NCBI GenBank assembly: GCA_029216955.1
Contig: JANAVB010015600.1
Location: 41,165,211 to 41,229,210, forward strand
Source of the DNA: Iris pallida
Taxonomy: Eukaryota > Streptophyta > Magnoliopsida > Asparagales > Iridaceae
Direction: 5' to 3'
Length of the DNA stretch: 64,000 nt
The notes under the pieces: generated by a model
Told to the model about the DNA's origin: nothing
What the model saw: only the letters and a program-made list of their open reading frames with translations
The model's database searches: none
Made by a program: the position numbers and the translations under genes
Shown here: positions 25,944 through 37,792 of the stretch, one piece after another
Layout: each line of letters starts with the position of its first letter
Numbering within the stretch: position 1 is the first letter of the stretch

Positions 25944-26568
25944 AAAGGTTTGTTTTTATGCATGCACAAGAACTGCTAACAATTGCGTAGAAAGCAAGTG
26001 ATGAGGGGTGGTTCAAATATCATAATTTAAGCTTGCATATTTCTGTCATAGAATGAATACCTGTTCTTAAAAGTTGGCAATTGGACTTTGGAGCTGTCTG
26101 GTTCTTGTGATGTATATTGAATTCAAGTTAGAAGTTGTTTATTATGCCCCTGCCTTGATTTGTTTCATTTTACGACTACTGAATTTATCTTAGAGAAGTT
26201 TTTTTTAGTACTTGTCATGTGACATCTTGAATATTGCTGGAAATGCCCAATTACCATTAGTGAAAATACCCAATTACCATATGCCTTCTAAGAACTAAAT
26301 TTTATTGTGTTTCTTTGATAACAGATCTTTCCATGGCAAGGAAAGCATCTCTCAAATAGTTTCTTGAAAAGAGAGGATCGGTAAGGATACTCACCCTAGT
26401 TGGGTAAAATAAAACCATGTTGTCATTAATGTCACATCACTAGCATTCCATTCTTTTTATTGCTAGCATTAATGCCAAGGCACCATAGCAAGTGAAAGAC
26501 TCTTCGAAGGATTCTCCTGCAAACTTGGCCAAGGTAGTGGTTAATATTTAGTCCCTGAAAACGATTCG

Positions 26569-28100
26569 GTGTTTCAAGAAGATGAACCAGGGGAAACAAT
26601 CCTTCCAACAGACTCAGACGTCCCTGAAAACGTCCACAAGTGCCAAGACGAGGCAACCTCCTATGCAGGGGGTGGTACTTCCTCCGAGTCCGAACCAAAG
26701 GAGAATATTCCCACATACCTCGACGACTTCTCTATGAGAGGGTATGATTCGGAGGGCATGTCTTCTACGGTTCCTTCCACATCTCCTCATGTGAGAATGA
26801 CATTCATGACTGAGAATGATCAAGACGGTCCTAGTGATCAGCAGCACCTCGACACTCTTGAGACCATACTTCAAACCTTGGTTAAGTCAGTGGACGAGAT
26901 CAAGGTGGCCCTACCGGCTCTCCAACTAAGGACACCTGGACAAACAAGCTTGGGTCCCGCCGTCAATGCGGACTCAAACACAACCGCACCAACCCCGGGA
27001 CAATCCACCCGAAATGTCGGCTCCCACTGCCGCAGAAGAGGCTAGGGAGGCGAGAAGAAAAGTCCAGGAGTTCTGTGCAATGTTCCACGCCCAAGAATCC
27101 TCTCAGGACCTCAGGATACGACAGCCGTATCCCGCTGCATGGAGAGATGTCCCCTTCCCTCCACGATACAAACCATTCAATATCAATCCATATGACGGGA
27201 AGACCTCTGCGAGCCGGTATATGACCTACTTCGAGGTCACAACAGACCATCTACCGCATGACAACGCCATCCTCACGCGATTGTTCATCGAAGAATTAGA
27301 GGGGGTCGCGTTCGACTGTACCGCAACTTGCCGGATAACTGCATCCATTCCTCTTCCGGCTTTAAACATATGTTCCTGGAAAGGGTCTACGAGGTGGGAC
27401 AAGATGTGACAATGTCAACCATCATGGACGTTGTTCAAGGAGAAAAAAAGCTGACGAGGAATTACATTGAGCGGTTTCGCCAAACTGCGATAAAATTGTC
27501 CTCCAGTAACCCGGACTCTTCTTTAATTGAGATTTGCCAAAAGAGGCTGCTCCCCACAATCATCCTCTGGATGGGCGAAAGTTAATTTAAGGACTGAAAG
27601 ACCTTCATCATCAGTGCCACTAGCGCAAAAGCAAAATTGAAGAAGGCTCGTCAACTGGGATTGCATATCTCGGATGGAGAGGATAAGGGCAAATGCCCTA
27701 ATGCCAACAACAACAACAACGGCGGTAGTTCTTCTAACAACCGAGACACCAAAGGCAAACATGTTATGGTGGCCGATACAGCCCAGAAGCCTGAACCAAA
27801 GCAGGTAGAGAAGCAGTGGCCTCAGGTGACTTACTCCTTCGAGGATAGCCATGTCAAGACCATCTTTGACATGCTCTTGCAAGGAGATAGAATTTAGCTT
27901 CCTCCGCCGAGACGTGGACCTCGACCTACAGAGATGGAGATCCCGAAGTACTGTCACTTCCACTGCTACGTCCACCACGCTACTCAAGACTGCTTCCAAT
28001 TGAAGCGGTACATCCAGAACCTCATCGATTCCAAGGCTCTGGCCATTGATTTCGATGAGGTAACTGTGGCTGCCAACATGGTGTCGGTCCAATTCGGCAA
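26569..28100 (+). pseudogene. gag: gag of the Tat element
   Basis: The reading resumes about 26569 with an acidic N-terminal region. It shifts frame near 27000 (MSAPTAAEEAREARRKVQEF) and again near 27327. The capsid-like core includes FPPRYKPFNINPYDGKTSAS and later ERVYEVGQDVTMSTIMDVVQ, RNYIERFRQTAIKL. Stops lie at 27583-27585 and 27895-27897 in the later frame. The end carries a Cys/His cluster YCHFHCYVHHATQDC followed by QLKRYIQNLI, the zinc-finger-like block typical of Tat Gag. Gag would coat the RNA in the particle. This copy is broken by two frameshifts and at least two stops. Confidence 0.8.
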
Positions 28101-29920
28101 CTTCCCTCGAACGAAGACTCAAGATGGCATAGTACCCATCCTCCGGGCAACAATGGAGGTCACTAATCTTCCACCTCCCCGAAACCAGACGACTGGGCTG
28201 GTGCCCCTCACCACGTCAAGAGGAGAGGTCATGTGGGTCCACTCGGACTTGGTGCCTGAAGTAACCGGCAAAAAGAAGGGTAGGAAATCTAAGTCCTGCC
28301 ACACAATCTCAGCCGGCATCGTAGAAGCAACAACTGTCGTTACCCGGTCCGGTGTACAATCTCACCTTATACCGGGTAACTCGGCTAAAAAACGTCAGCC
28401 GACCACTCCTGATGCCCCAGGACCTTTTCAGCCTCCGCCGGTCGACAAACCTAAGCCAAAGAAGACCCGCTTCGACAAGCCGCTCCGTAAAGATGCACCT
28501 CAGGGGCTGGAGAGGCCTTACAATTTTGACATCCTGGCACAATTGGCCAACACACCAGCCAAATTGTCATTATATGAGCTCTTGAGACTCTCCAAGGATG
28601 TTCGCGTCGCACTGAGCGAAGCACTCCAGAATGCCCATGTTTATTTGGCTCAAGTCAAGCTTACAGGGGAGAGCTCACCATCAAATTTCGAGGACAACGC
28701 TTGTACAGGTACAATGCCCAACATCGTGTTCACTCCGCAGGATATGCTCATCAAGACCAACCTGCACGATCGCCCTCTGTATTACACTGGATACGTCGGC
28801 GAGATCAAGGTGGATCGGATGCACATTGATCCCGGTTCTTCAATAAGCATCATTCCGAAGAGCTTGCTTTACCTCCTGCGCATCCCTATGCATCCGCTGA
28901 CACCTACCAGCACCGCTATCAGTGGTTTCAATTCAGGGAGAAGCTATCATATTGGAAAGATTCGCCTGAAATTCCAAATTGGCGACCTTCAATCGGAAGT
29001 GACTTGCTATGTCATAGACGTAGATACGTCCTACAATATTCTCCTGGGGCGTCCGTAGATACACGATTATATGATCGTGCCCTCCATATTGCACCAGTGC
29101 TTCAAATATGTCGATAAGCACGACTTCGTAAGAACGAAATTCGTCGACATCGATCCTTTCAAAGGGGTTGAATCCTACTATTCAGATTCTTGCTTGTACG
29201 AGAAATCGAAAAGGCACCTGATCAAAGAAGATGCTCAAGAGCAGACAGAGGCTACAATAGGATCAAAAGAACCTCTGAAGATCCGTCTCCAGGCCCGCAA
29301 ACCAGGCAGAACTGCACCTCTTACAGCCACTCTACGTAAAGAAGTAGCCAGTCTACCAGTGCTCACTGCACAAAAGGAGCAAATGGTTATCCGACTCCCA
29401 AGGTCTAGCTAGGGGCCGAGATCTACTGTGGAGCCACTGACAATCATACGGCCAAGAGTCGGCCAACAACAGTCAGAAGAGATCAATCCTTCTATTAAGC
29501 CGATGGTCATTCGTCTCCCTAGGACATATCGACATCCAAGTGCTAAGCCAGGGACTGTTGGTGTGCCGACAACCCCACGTCCAGCGTCACCAGCGGAACC
29601 TTTGATGATCAAGCTGCCCAGTGAGCCAACGACCCCACGTCCAGCACCAGATGATCAAGCTGCCAAGGTCATCCTTCCAATCTTCGATAATGCAGGGGGT
29701 GGCTGAAGAGGAGTTAGAGCTAGCCAAATATGTGGCTGCACATACTGATGTTCCCTCTGCCGATGATGTAATACCGCCAGAGAAGATACCTTATTTTATT
29801 AATAAAGGGTTATCTTTGAACTACCTCGAGCTTAACAAGCTCCGTATAATATATGCTATGGAACACGGCATGGGCATCAACTTACACACACAAGTGATAA
29901 ATATCTACACCACGAACCAA
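28101..29920 (+). pseudogene. Protease region and linker of the Tat pol
   Basis: The frame from gag continues. A linker (LAQLANTPAKLSLYELLRLS) leads to the aspartic protease: VDRMHIDPGSSISIIPKSLL carries the catalytic Asp in a D-x-G-S setting, and YNILLGRP closes the domain. A TAG at 29056-29058 sits just after GRP, where relatives have Trp. Further downstream the frame has VPSILHQCFKYV, another TAG at 29410-29412, and a Pro/Arg/Thr-rich linker with repeated PLMIKLP/PMVIRLPR words. It then shifts frame near 29650. The end of the linker is interrupted by the solo LTR at 29926. Confidence 0.8.
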
Positions 29921-29925
29921 CTTAC

Positions 29926-30638
29926 TGTAAGCCCCCTCATTTTTGGATTTTATTTTTAATTATTTTTAATTATTTTATATAGATATTTTAATTGATTAAA
30001 GTCAATAATGGCTATGTTAGTAGTTTACCGTAGCTTTGATTTTTGAAGCACAACAAATATTGTTTTTTCAAATCCAGTTCCATATTTGAATTCTAGACTC
30101 GTCCACCTTCAGTTTGATATATCATGTCCCATCCAATTTTGCTTTTCAACATTCCTTTGACTTTGCACAATTTCGGGCCAACTTAGGCCAATTTGAGCCA
30201 TTGACGTAATTTTAAGCCAACTTCCAATTTAATTTTTGGACTTGACATAGATTAAAACCGTATGACCCAATATATGGTTTTGATCCATTTTGAGTCTACA
30301 ATGCACATGCCTAGGGTGTACCATCCAATCGAGTTCTCATGTGCTACTTATTTGCAAATGGCACATAAGACTCATTAAATTAATTTCGGGTCCAATTTGT
30401 CTAGTAATGCTACTCGGACCCTAACCTAGTCAACCCTACTAGTTAGATCCTAAATAGGAGTACCAAAACCAAGTATACATATATTTAAGGGAATTTTAGA
30501 GGTTTAATTGCAGCCATATGCAATATTCTCTTATATATTTGGCTTGGTCAAACATCTAACCAAAATAGGAAACCTATTAATAATAGTATGATTTGGAGAA
30601 CCAAATCCTATCCAAATTAGATCAAACCAAAGCCCATG

Positions 30639-30708
<70 letters not shown>

Positions 30709-32973
30709 AACCCTAACCATCCCCCCCTCTCATAACCACCCACTACTCCACAAATTCTTCCAAACCTAGCGGCCACCACTCCAAACCCGAAACCCTAGCC
30801 GACCCCCCTTTCTTCACAAAATATAATTTCTCCTCGATTTCTCCGCCAACCACCACCACTTGGACATCCCTCTCAACATCCTCTTCTACCCTAGCAACTA
30901 TAGGAGCAACCTTGCGGCCGTTAGAGAGGTACACGACGCGCTACTTGGGCCGAAACTCCGTCGAATCGAAGTCTGAAACGTCACAGCAGGTTAGTCGAAT
31001 TGTAGATGATGTTTTACCTACTTTTTCTCATCTTTTTCTCCTCAAACCAAATTTGAGAGTTACCTTTGTGTGTCTATTCCATCCTCTGATCGCCGGATCC
31101 CCTAGTTCCAAGCGGTTTGCCCGTGGCATTGATTCTACGACAGGGTATCTAGAACTGACAAATTCTATTGCGGGCCATTTTCACCTATCTATGTCAGTTT
31201 CTAACATTCTTATATTTTTATTCAGAATCTAGACGTCGATACCTTTCCGATGCATATCTAAAAGTTAATTTTTGCATCCGTTTGCTATTTTAAAAATTCA
31301 TGACATTTGTCGTGTCACCGAACTCCCGAAAAATTCTGTTTTTCTTGTGTCCAAAAGTGTCAAAACTCCATGAATCCATATTAAACTTTATGTTGTGCAA
31401 GGTTTAACTTTATAAATACTATTTTAACTAATTTTTGTAATTTTTACAGAATTTATTATTTTTATTTTATCATTATTTCGGAACTAAATTAATGGGTCGA
31501 TTTGAGGAAGTCATATGTGACATTGACATAAGACCTCTTGTGAAAGGGTTTCCTATTGAAAATAGCATTATAGCAATATATAAATATTTATAGATAAATT
31601 TTAGAATTTAAATATATTATTTTATTATAATTGTAAAGTATTTACGAGAGGTTTTGTTACCTATATGTACTAATATAATAGATGTAGTATCGTAGCAACG
31701 TTATGACAACTAGGAGTCATAAATACTCATATAATTTATATATGGTATGTTGATATAGAATATTAAATATAGTGTATTATTATAGGTGAGCTTGGGAGGA
31801 TCGACAAGGACACCAGAGTTGGACAGGCCTACCCGCAGACAGCAGTTACAGGCAAGCGTGCCTTGCCATCGTTGCAGATCTTTCTTTTCTGTCTTGTTAT
31901 TTTTTAATTAGCATTGCATGACGTAGGACGTTAATACTTATTGTCCGTTTATAGACGGGTGTCGATGTCATGATAGTGACATCGAGTATTGACATTAGGC
32001 ATTACGTTCATACTGATGTGTCTATTGACACAATTGACCACAAGACACCGATACATTCATGATGCGATGTTTACATGACTATTCGTGGTATTGACCTCGT
32101 GTTAGCATTCTAGATTTCTTTATCATGATTGCTTTTACTTTTGAGATGACTGTACAGACTTGACATTGCTAGATTCTAGACATGGGGATTGGGAAGAACT
32201 TGACTACAATATCAGACCTATTATCGTGTGGCCCGTTGTTTAGTGACCTTTATCTCTGTAGCAGAGTAAGGGATTATCACTGTCGGGAATTGATTATCCT
32301 TGGTGCCACAACACAGGTACTGGGGACAATACCCTGCTGAGGTGCTAATGAGCCTTAGTGGAAGGGGTCTGGTATTCTAGAAAAGTATCTCACTTGCATA
32401 GCACATAGACGGATACAGTAGATTGCCTTAGTTCATATTTTTATTTCTGTACCTTGGCATGTATATTATGCACCTTGCTAGTCCTCTGAGGACCTGGCTA
32501 TTTCCCAGGCTTAGACGAAGCTGAAGACTACCCAGAGGTTTACGGTTCGGGAGCTGAGACCGGAGGCGTACCGGCACAGGAGGACGAGATAGTGCCAGAG
32601 GATTTTTCGTGATCATGTTATAATCATTTTTAGTCTTGCTACATTATTTCCTTTTCTTTTCATCAGACTTGTAGTTGATTTGTACTTTCTTTCTATTTCT
32701 ATGATTTCGAGATGATTTACCCGCACAGACTTTATTACTTTTATTGCTGGATATTTGAGACATTTCCGTATTTATCCTTGATCTCTTTGTGGACTATGTG
32801 GATGTGATTAGATGTATATACCTGTGGACTATTTTGTATTTCTGGGTGTTATCATGATTTACAGCTTAAGTATTTCGCTAATGGGCTTGTTGTGTAGCTT
32901 GGCCCATTAGTGAAGTGCTGCTGGCATGTATTCGTATTCCTGGTCCTACGTATTTTAGGACTGGGGCGTTACA
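29926..32973 (+). mobile_element. Solo LTR C inside the Tat pol
   Basis: It starts TGTAAGCCCCCTC at 29926 and ends GGGGCGTTACA at 32973, with a perfect 5-bp TSD, CTTAC (29921-29925 and 32974-32978). The first part resembles solo LTR B (for example TTGATATATCATGTCC and CAATATATGGTTTTGATCC against 12440 and 12590), so it is a distant relative. There is no internal region. When it is skipped, the Tat pol frame continues. It holds a (TA)n tract and a CCCTAACC-rich leader-like segment. Confidence 0.9.
30642..30706. repeat. (TA)n microsatellite
   Basis: About 65 bases of uninterrupted TA repeats lie in solo LTR C, just upstream of AAACCCTAACC. It may act as the LTR TATA region, but its length points to slippage expansion. 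Confidence 0.95.
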
Positions 32974-32978
32974 CTTAC

Positions 32979-34644
32979 TCCCGTGGAAGGTGCTTGTTTT
33001 ATAGTCGCGGGAAAGGATCATCCAATCATCTTCGGCCAAAAGAATGGTCAACAGTTCTTCAAGCCAGAAGAAGTTGATCTCGAACCCGACACCGGGAGAC
33101 TGCCGCTTTATCTGTATAGCTCCCGATCCAAATATCTCATGCAAAAACAGGGGTATGATATGGAGATTACACCAGGCTTGAACTACGGCACCGGCCGATG
33201 ATTACCTTTGCAATTGTCAGTCCCGGCTGAAAAACTACGAGATTATTACAGCAAGACCAGACGTGGTCTAGGCTATGTTACACCTGCAACAACTCCCGAG
33301 AGCTCGGATGAGGAATGCGAATGGCATTCACATTCGACTGGATCACCTACTTCTGATTCAGATGTCAGCATCGGGGACGTACTCAGGCAAGCTTGGTTTG
33401 TAAATATGGCATTTGTTGACGCCTACGAAGAAGACAAAGACGTACCCAAACTTCTCGAGTTAGAGCTTTGGGTCCAACAGCTAGATGCGCAATGGGAGAA
33501 GCATTTCGAACAAAGAGACCCCCCTACCGAAGATGAGGTTATGCAAGTTGACCTCGGCGATGAATCATCTCCAAAGCCAATCTTCGTTAGCAAAAGTCTG
33601 ACAGACGAAGAGCGGGAGTCGCTATTGCAACTCATCAGAGAGTATATTGATGTGTTTGCCTGGAGCTATGAAGACATGCCAGGGCTAAACCCCGAGATTG
33701 CACTCCATAAGCTCAACATTCATCCGGACACAAAGCCGGTCAAGCAACAGCAACGACGGTTACGCCCAGACATCATGAATTCTATCGAAGCTGAGGTCAA
33801 CAAACTAATAGCCAGCAGCTTCATCCATGAGGAACAACATCCATATTGGGTAGCCAACATAGTAACGGTCCTCAAGAAGAATGGGAAGATCCGAATTTGC
33901 ATCGACTTTCAAAATCTGAACGAAGCATGTCCTAAAGATGAGTTCCCACTTCCTATTACGGACATAATGATTGACAACACATGTGGATTTGAGCGAATGT
34001 TGTTCATGGATGGCTTCTCAGAATACAACCAAATCAAGATGTTTCCTGACGACGAAAAGCATACACCATTTCGAACGCCGATTGGCGTGTACTGTTACAC
34101 AGTCATGCCCTTTGGTTTAAAGAATGTCGGCATCACATATCAACGAGCTATGAGTGTCATCTTCAGAGATCACCTGCGTAAGACAGTGGAATGTTACGTC
34201 GACGACATCGCCGTCAAAAGCTGCTCTAAGGAAGATCATCTGCACGATCTGAGGACAGTATTCGACCTGATGCGAGCACACAACTTGAAGATGAATTCCA
34301 CCAAATCCTTCTTGGGCGTATCCAGCAAAAAATTCTTGGGTTTTATCATTACCGCCCAGGAAATCCATATAGACCCTGAAAAGACGAAGACAATCATGGA
34401 GATGGGTCCTCCGAGAAATTTCCGAGAACTCGGAGGCCTTCAAGGGAGGCTAGCTTATATCAGAAGGTTTATCTCTAACCTCTTCAGGCGATGTCAACCA
34501 TTCACACACCTCATGAAGAAAGGCATCTCATTCGTATGGGATGAGGAATACCAACGTGCCTTTGACAACATTAAAGAATATCTGTCGAACCCTCCAGTCC
34601 TGGTGGCCCCAATCGCTGGAAAGCCATTTTTGCTTTATGTATGA
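32979..34644 (+). pseudogene. Reverse transcriptase of the Tat element
   Basis: The pol frame resumes right after the TSD of solo LTR C (EGACFIVAGKDHPIIFGQKN), meets a TGA at 33199-33201, and continues from 33208. RT motifs are in order: RRLRPDIMNSIEAEVNKLI, KNGKIRICIDFQNLNEACPK, GFSEYNQIKM, YCYTVMPFGLKNVGITYQRA, and the catalytic YVDD at 34195-34206. Then come a conserved KFLGFIIT and a thumb region, GRLAYIRRFISN. A TGA at 34642-34644 separates it from RNase H. The domain would copy element RNA into DNA. The RT domain itself is open from 33208 to 34641. Confidence 0.92.
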
Positions 34645-35487
34645 GCGATGGAGCATTCCCTCGGTGCTCTACTAGCACAAAACAATGATGCAGGGCATGA
34701 ACAAGCTATCTATTACCTCAGTCGAATGATGGTAGGACCTGAGCATAGATACACCGCCGTGGAGAAGGAGTGTCTCGCTTTGGTGTTTGCTATTCAGAAG
34801 ATGCGACACTACGTTACAGGACAGATCATCCATTTTATATCACGAGTCAACCCCCTCAGGGTCCTCATGACCAAATCAGGTGCACTCAGCTCTCGCCTTG
34901 CCACCTGGGCGATATTATTGTCTCCCGACAACATGATCTTCGTCCCGCAGAAGGCTGTTAAAGGTCAAGCTCTGACAGACTTTTTAGCGGCCCATCCAGG
35001 TTCGGAGTCAACCAGAATATATGAAAAGATCCCAGACGAGGTCGCCAATTCAAATATGTCTTCCCATGATACCGTCTGGCGAATATTCTTTGACGGTGCT
35101 TCAAGAACCGGACCCAAGGGCAATATCATCGTTGGGGTCGGAGTGGTACTGATTTCTCCCTCTGGATTGGTGATCAATCGGGCATACTCACTCACGGAAC
35201 CTTGTTCAAACAATGTAGCCGAGTACAATGCCTTGGTTATCGGCCTTCGACTTGCAAAGGAACTGGGGGTAGAATACTTGGAAGCATATGGCGATTCACA
35301 GTTAATCGTTAATCAGATCCGGGGTTCTTATGAAGTTCGCCATGAAGACATGATCCCTTATCATCAAATAGCAATCGCCATCATTACGACCCTGAGAGGA
35401 TTCTTCATAGAATATGTTCACAAACTCCGGAACATTAAAGTCGATGCCCTAGCAGGTCTTGCCGCTTCCCTGGCAGTCCCAAATTAA
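34645..35487 (+). pseudogene. Dual RNase H region of the Tat element (gypsy RNH plus archaeal-type RNH)
   Basis: The first RNase H (34648 to about 35000) reads MEHSLGALLAQNNDAGHEQA, YTAVEKECLALVFAIQKMRH and LATWAILLSPDN. The second, an archaeal-type RNase H, follows at about 35077-35470 with all four expected acidic residues in context: FFDGAS, NNVAEYNAL, YGDSQLIV and KVDALAGLA. Having both is a hallmark of the Tat lineage. The frame is open over its whole length and ends at TAA 35485-35487, before the integrase. The enzyme degrades RNA in RNA:DNA hybrids during reverse transcription. It is called a pseudogene only because upstream stops disconnect it from gag-pol. Confidence 0.9.
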
Positions 35488-36848
35488 ACTCATCATTTGG
35501 TTACGTAATAGGCCATGAATTAGTTTGTCCCAAGAACAACGTGCAATTTGCTGTGAGTTACTCTGCCCTGGCGATCGAAGAAACACAGGACTGGAGACTT
35601 CCGTTTGTTGACTTCGTAGTCTATGGTATCTTGCCAGAAAATCCGAATGAAGCCACTTCTATTAGAAGACGTTCTCTCAGATTCTTCTACGATACAGAGA
35701 CAAAGATGCTGTATCAGCGATCCTATGATGGATTACTGCTCCGATGTTTGTCAAATACAGAAGTCAAAGAAGCCGTGTGCGAAGCTCACGACGGCGTTTG
35801 TAGGGCCCATCAACCTGGCCTGAAATTGCAAGATCGCCTCCGCCGGATGGGCTATTACTAGCCTACGATGGTAGCGGATGCGATAGACTATGCAAAAAAA
35901 TATAAAGCTTGTCAGGTCCATGCAGATTTTATACACCAACCATCCGAATTCCTACATCCGACGGTGGCATCCTGGCCATTTGAGGCATGGGGAATGGATA
36001 TCATTGGTCCAATCACCCCGCCTTCATCCAGAGTATACCGTTTTATACTGGCAATTACGGAATACTTCTCCAAATGGGCTGAAGCTGTTCCGCTTGCAGA
36101 AGTGAAGACATCAAACATGATCAACTTCGTCAAGCATCATGTCATCTATCGCTTTAGACTACCTCGAAGGATCATCCACGACAATGGTCCGCAGTTCATA
36201 AGCCACGCCTTCTATCGATTTTACAACAAACACCGAATTCAGAATGTTGCTTCAACACCATACAACCCAGCGGCTAATGGTCTGGCTGAAGCTTTCAACA
36301 AAACTATAATCAAGCTTCTCAAGAAGTTCGTGTCCTCAAACAAATGCGACTGGAATGAAAAGCTTGGCGAATGCTTATGGGCATACCGTACTACAGTCCG
36401 GATGGCTACTGGGAACACACCATTCTCTTTGGTATACGAAAGTGAGGCAGTTCTTCCATTGGAAACTCAAATCCCCTCGCTCCGCGTTGCCCTTACTTAC
36501 CGACTAACGATGGATGATAACTACCGTCATCGACTATAAGAATTGGAGGCCTTAGATGAGAAGCGCCTACTAGTTCAACAAAGAATCGAGCTTTATCAAG
36601 CCGGCATCTCTGGAGCCTTCAATAAAAAGGTCAAGCTGAGAACATTCTGAGTAGGTGATCTCATCTTGGCAGTTCAGAGGCCGATGGTTATGACTCATAA
36701 AATTGCCGGCAAGTTCCAGTCCAAGTGGGAAGGCCCATTTATCATCGAGGCTGTATTCTCCAATAGTGCTTACCGTCTCGTAAAGCAAAATGGAGACTTG
36801 CTCATGATGCCCATCAAGGGCAAGTTCCTGAAGAAATATTATGTCTAA
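35488..36848 (+). pseudogene. Integrase of the Tat element
   Basis: The N-terminal zinc domain is at about 35740-35920. The His pair is in CEAHDGVCRAHQ, but the Cys pair is incomplete (KYKACQ, with Tyr where relatives have the first Cys). A TAG at 35859-35861 interrupts it. The catalytic core keeps its three acidic residues in WGMDIIGPI, IHDNGPQF and NGLAEAFNK. The C-terminal region carries TAA at 36537-36539 and TGA at 36648-36650, then reads GKFQSKWEGPFIIEAVFSNS to a stop at 36846-36848. There is no chromodomain. The enzyme would insert element DNA into the genome; this copy cannot make a full product. Confidence 0.9.
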
Positions 36849-37790
36849 ACGATACCCTCCAAATCAACCGAATTGTTGAAGTTATGTACCCTTCGGTACC
36901 GCTGAATGTACACTCCGGATACCCTAAATGAATTCATATCGCATCTTCTGGGTAGCAAGTCATGTATGATCATACCTCTGAACTTTCTCCTTAGAAGAAC
37001 ATTTTTCTTAGAGTCTATTACCCGCGCTTTCAGTGCATAAAAAAGGGCAACAGGTCCACAGAATTTCCCGAAACAACCACGCCCATATTACCTCTGAGTT
37101 GTTTCTCTTCCATCACAAACAAATCACTCCCTACATAGAACTTCCACATCCATATTACCACTGAGTTGTTCTATGTACCCATCGTTGAGTCCACTCATGC
37201 CACGTCCTCATTACCTCTGAGTATGAAGACTCCATTGAAAAACCCTCATATTTACCACGTCCTCATTACCTCTGAGTAAGTATGTTGGTTTTCTCTCGAC
37301 TTATTATCCGTACCCAAAACCAGGGTACGCCAAGGGTAATAGGCCCACAAATGTCCACAGTTGACCACAAATGTCCACAGTTGACCACAAATGTCCGCAG
37401 TTGACCATAAATGCTGTACTAGGTCCTCTAGTACATGCGCCTCTTTTCTCACCATCACATGCCTCTGGAGCCCAGCTATTCCATGGTATTCTTTCGCCCA
37501 ATACCAAGAACTTCCACGTCCACCTTACCACGGAGTCGTTCTAGGTATCTCTATCGAGCTTATTATCCATACCTAAAACCGAGGTATGCCAAGGGTAATA
37601 GGTCCACAGAAAGTCCCCCAGTGGGGCAAGTACCGTAACACCAAAAATACTATACGAACACAACATATACCATAAATAAAGGATGAAGTAAACATATTCA
37701 TTCATTTAAAATCAAAGGTTCTACATTTTCCTGGGACCAAGTCCCTATTAAAAAAATGGAGGGATATAATAATGAAAGAGAGAAAAATTC
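36849..37790 (+). repeat. Repeat-rich spacer between pol and the antisense gene
   Basis: No gene is seen. The words CATTACCTCTGAGT / CATATTACCTCTGAGTTGTT occur five or more times between 37080 and 37280. At about 37345-37410 a 20-bp unit (CCACAAATGTCCACAGTTGA) is repeated three times plus a partial copy. The words AAACCAGGGTACGCCAAGGG and AAACCGAGGTATGCCAAGGG (37317, 37576) form another near-repeat pair. The right end (37640-37790) would be the 3' region of the antisense transcript. Confidence 0.7.
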
Positions 37791-37792
37791 GA

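Noticed and set aside
26500..26540. Right TIR of the capture block at GTAGTGG
   Set aside because: Only the last five or six bases agree with the left TIR and the flanking three bases do not match (GTA against GTT); too weak to call.
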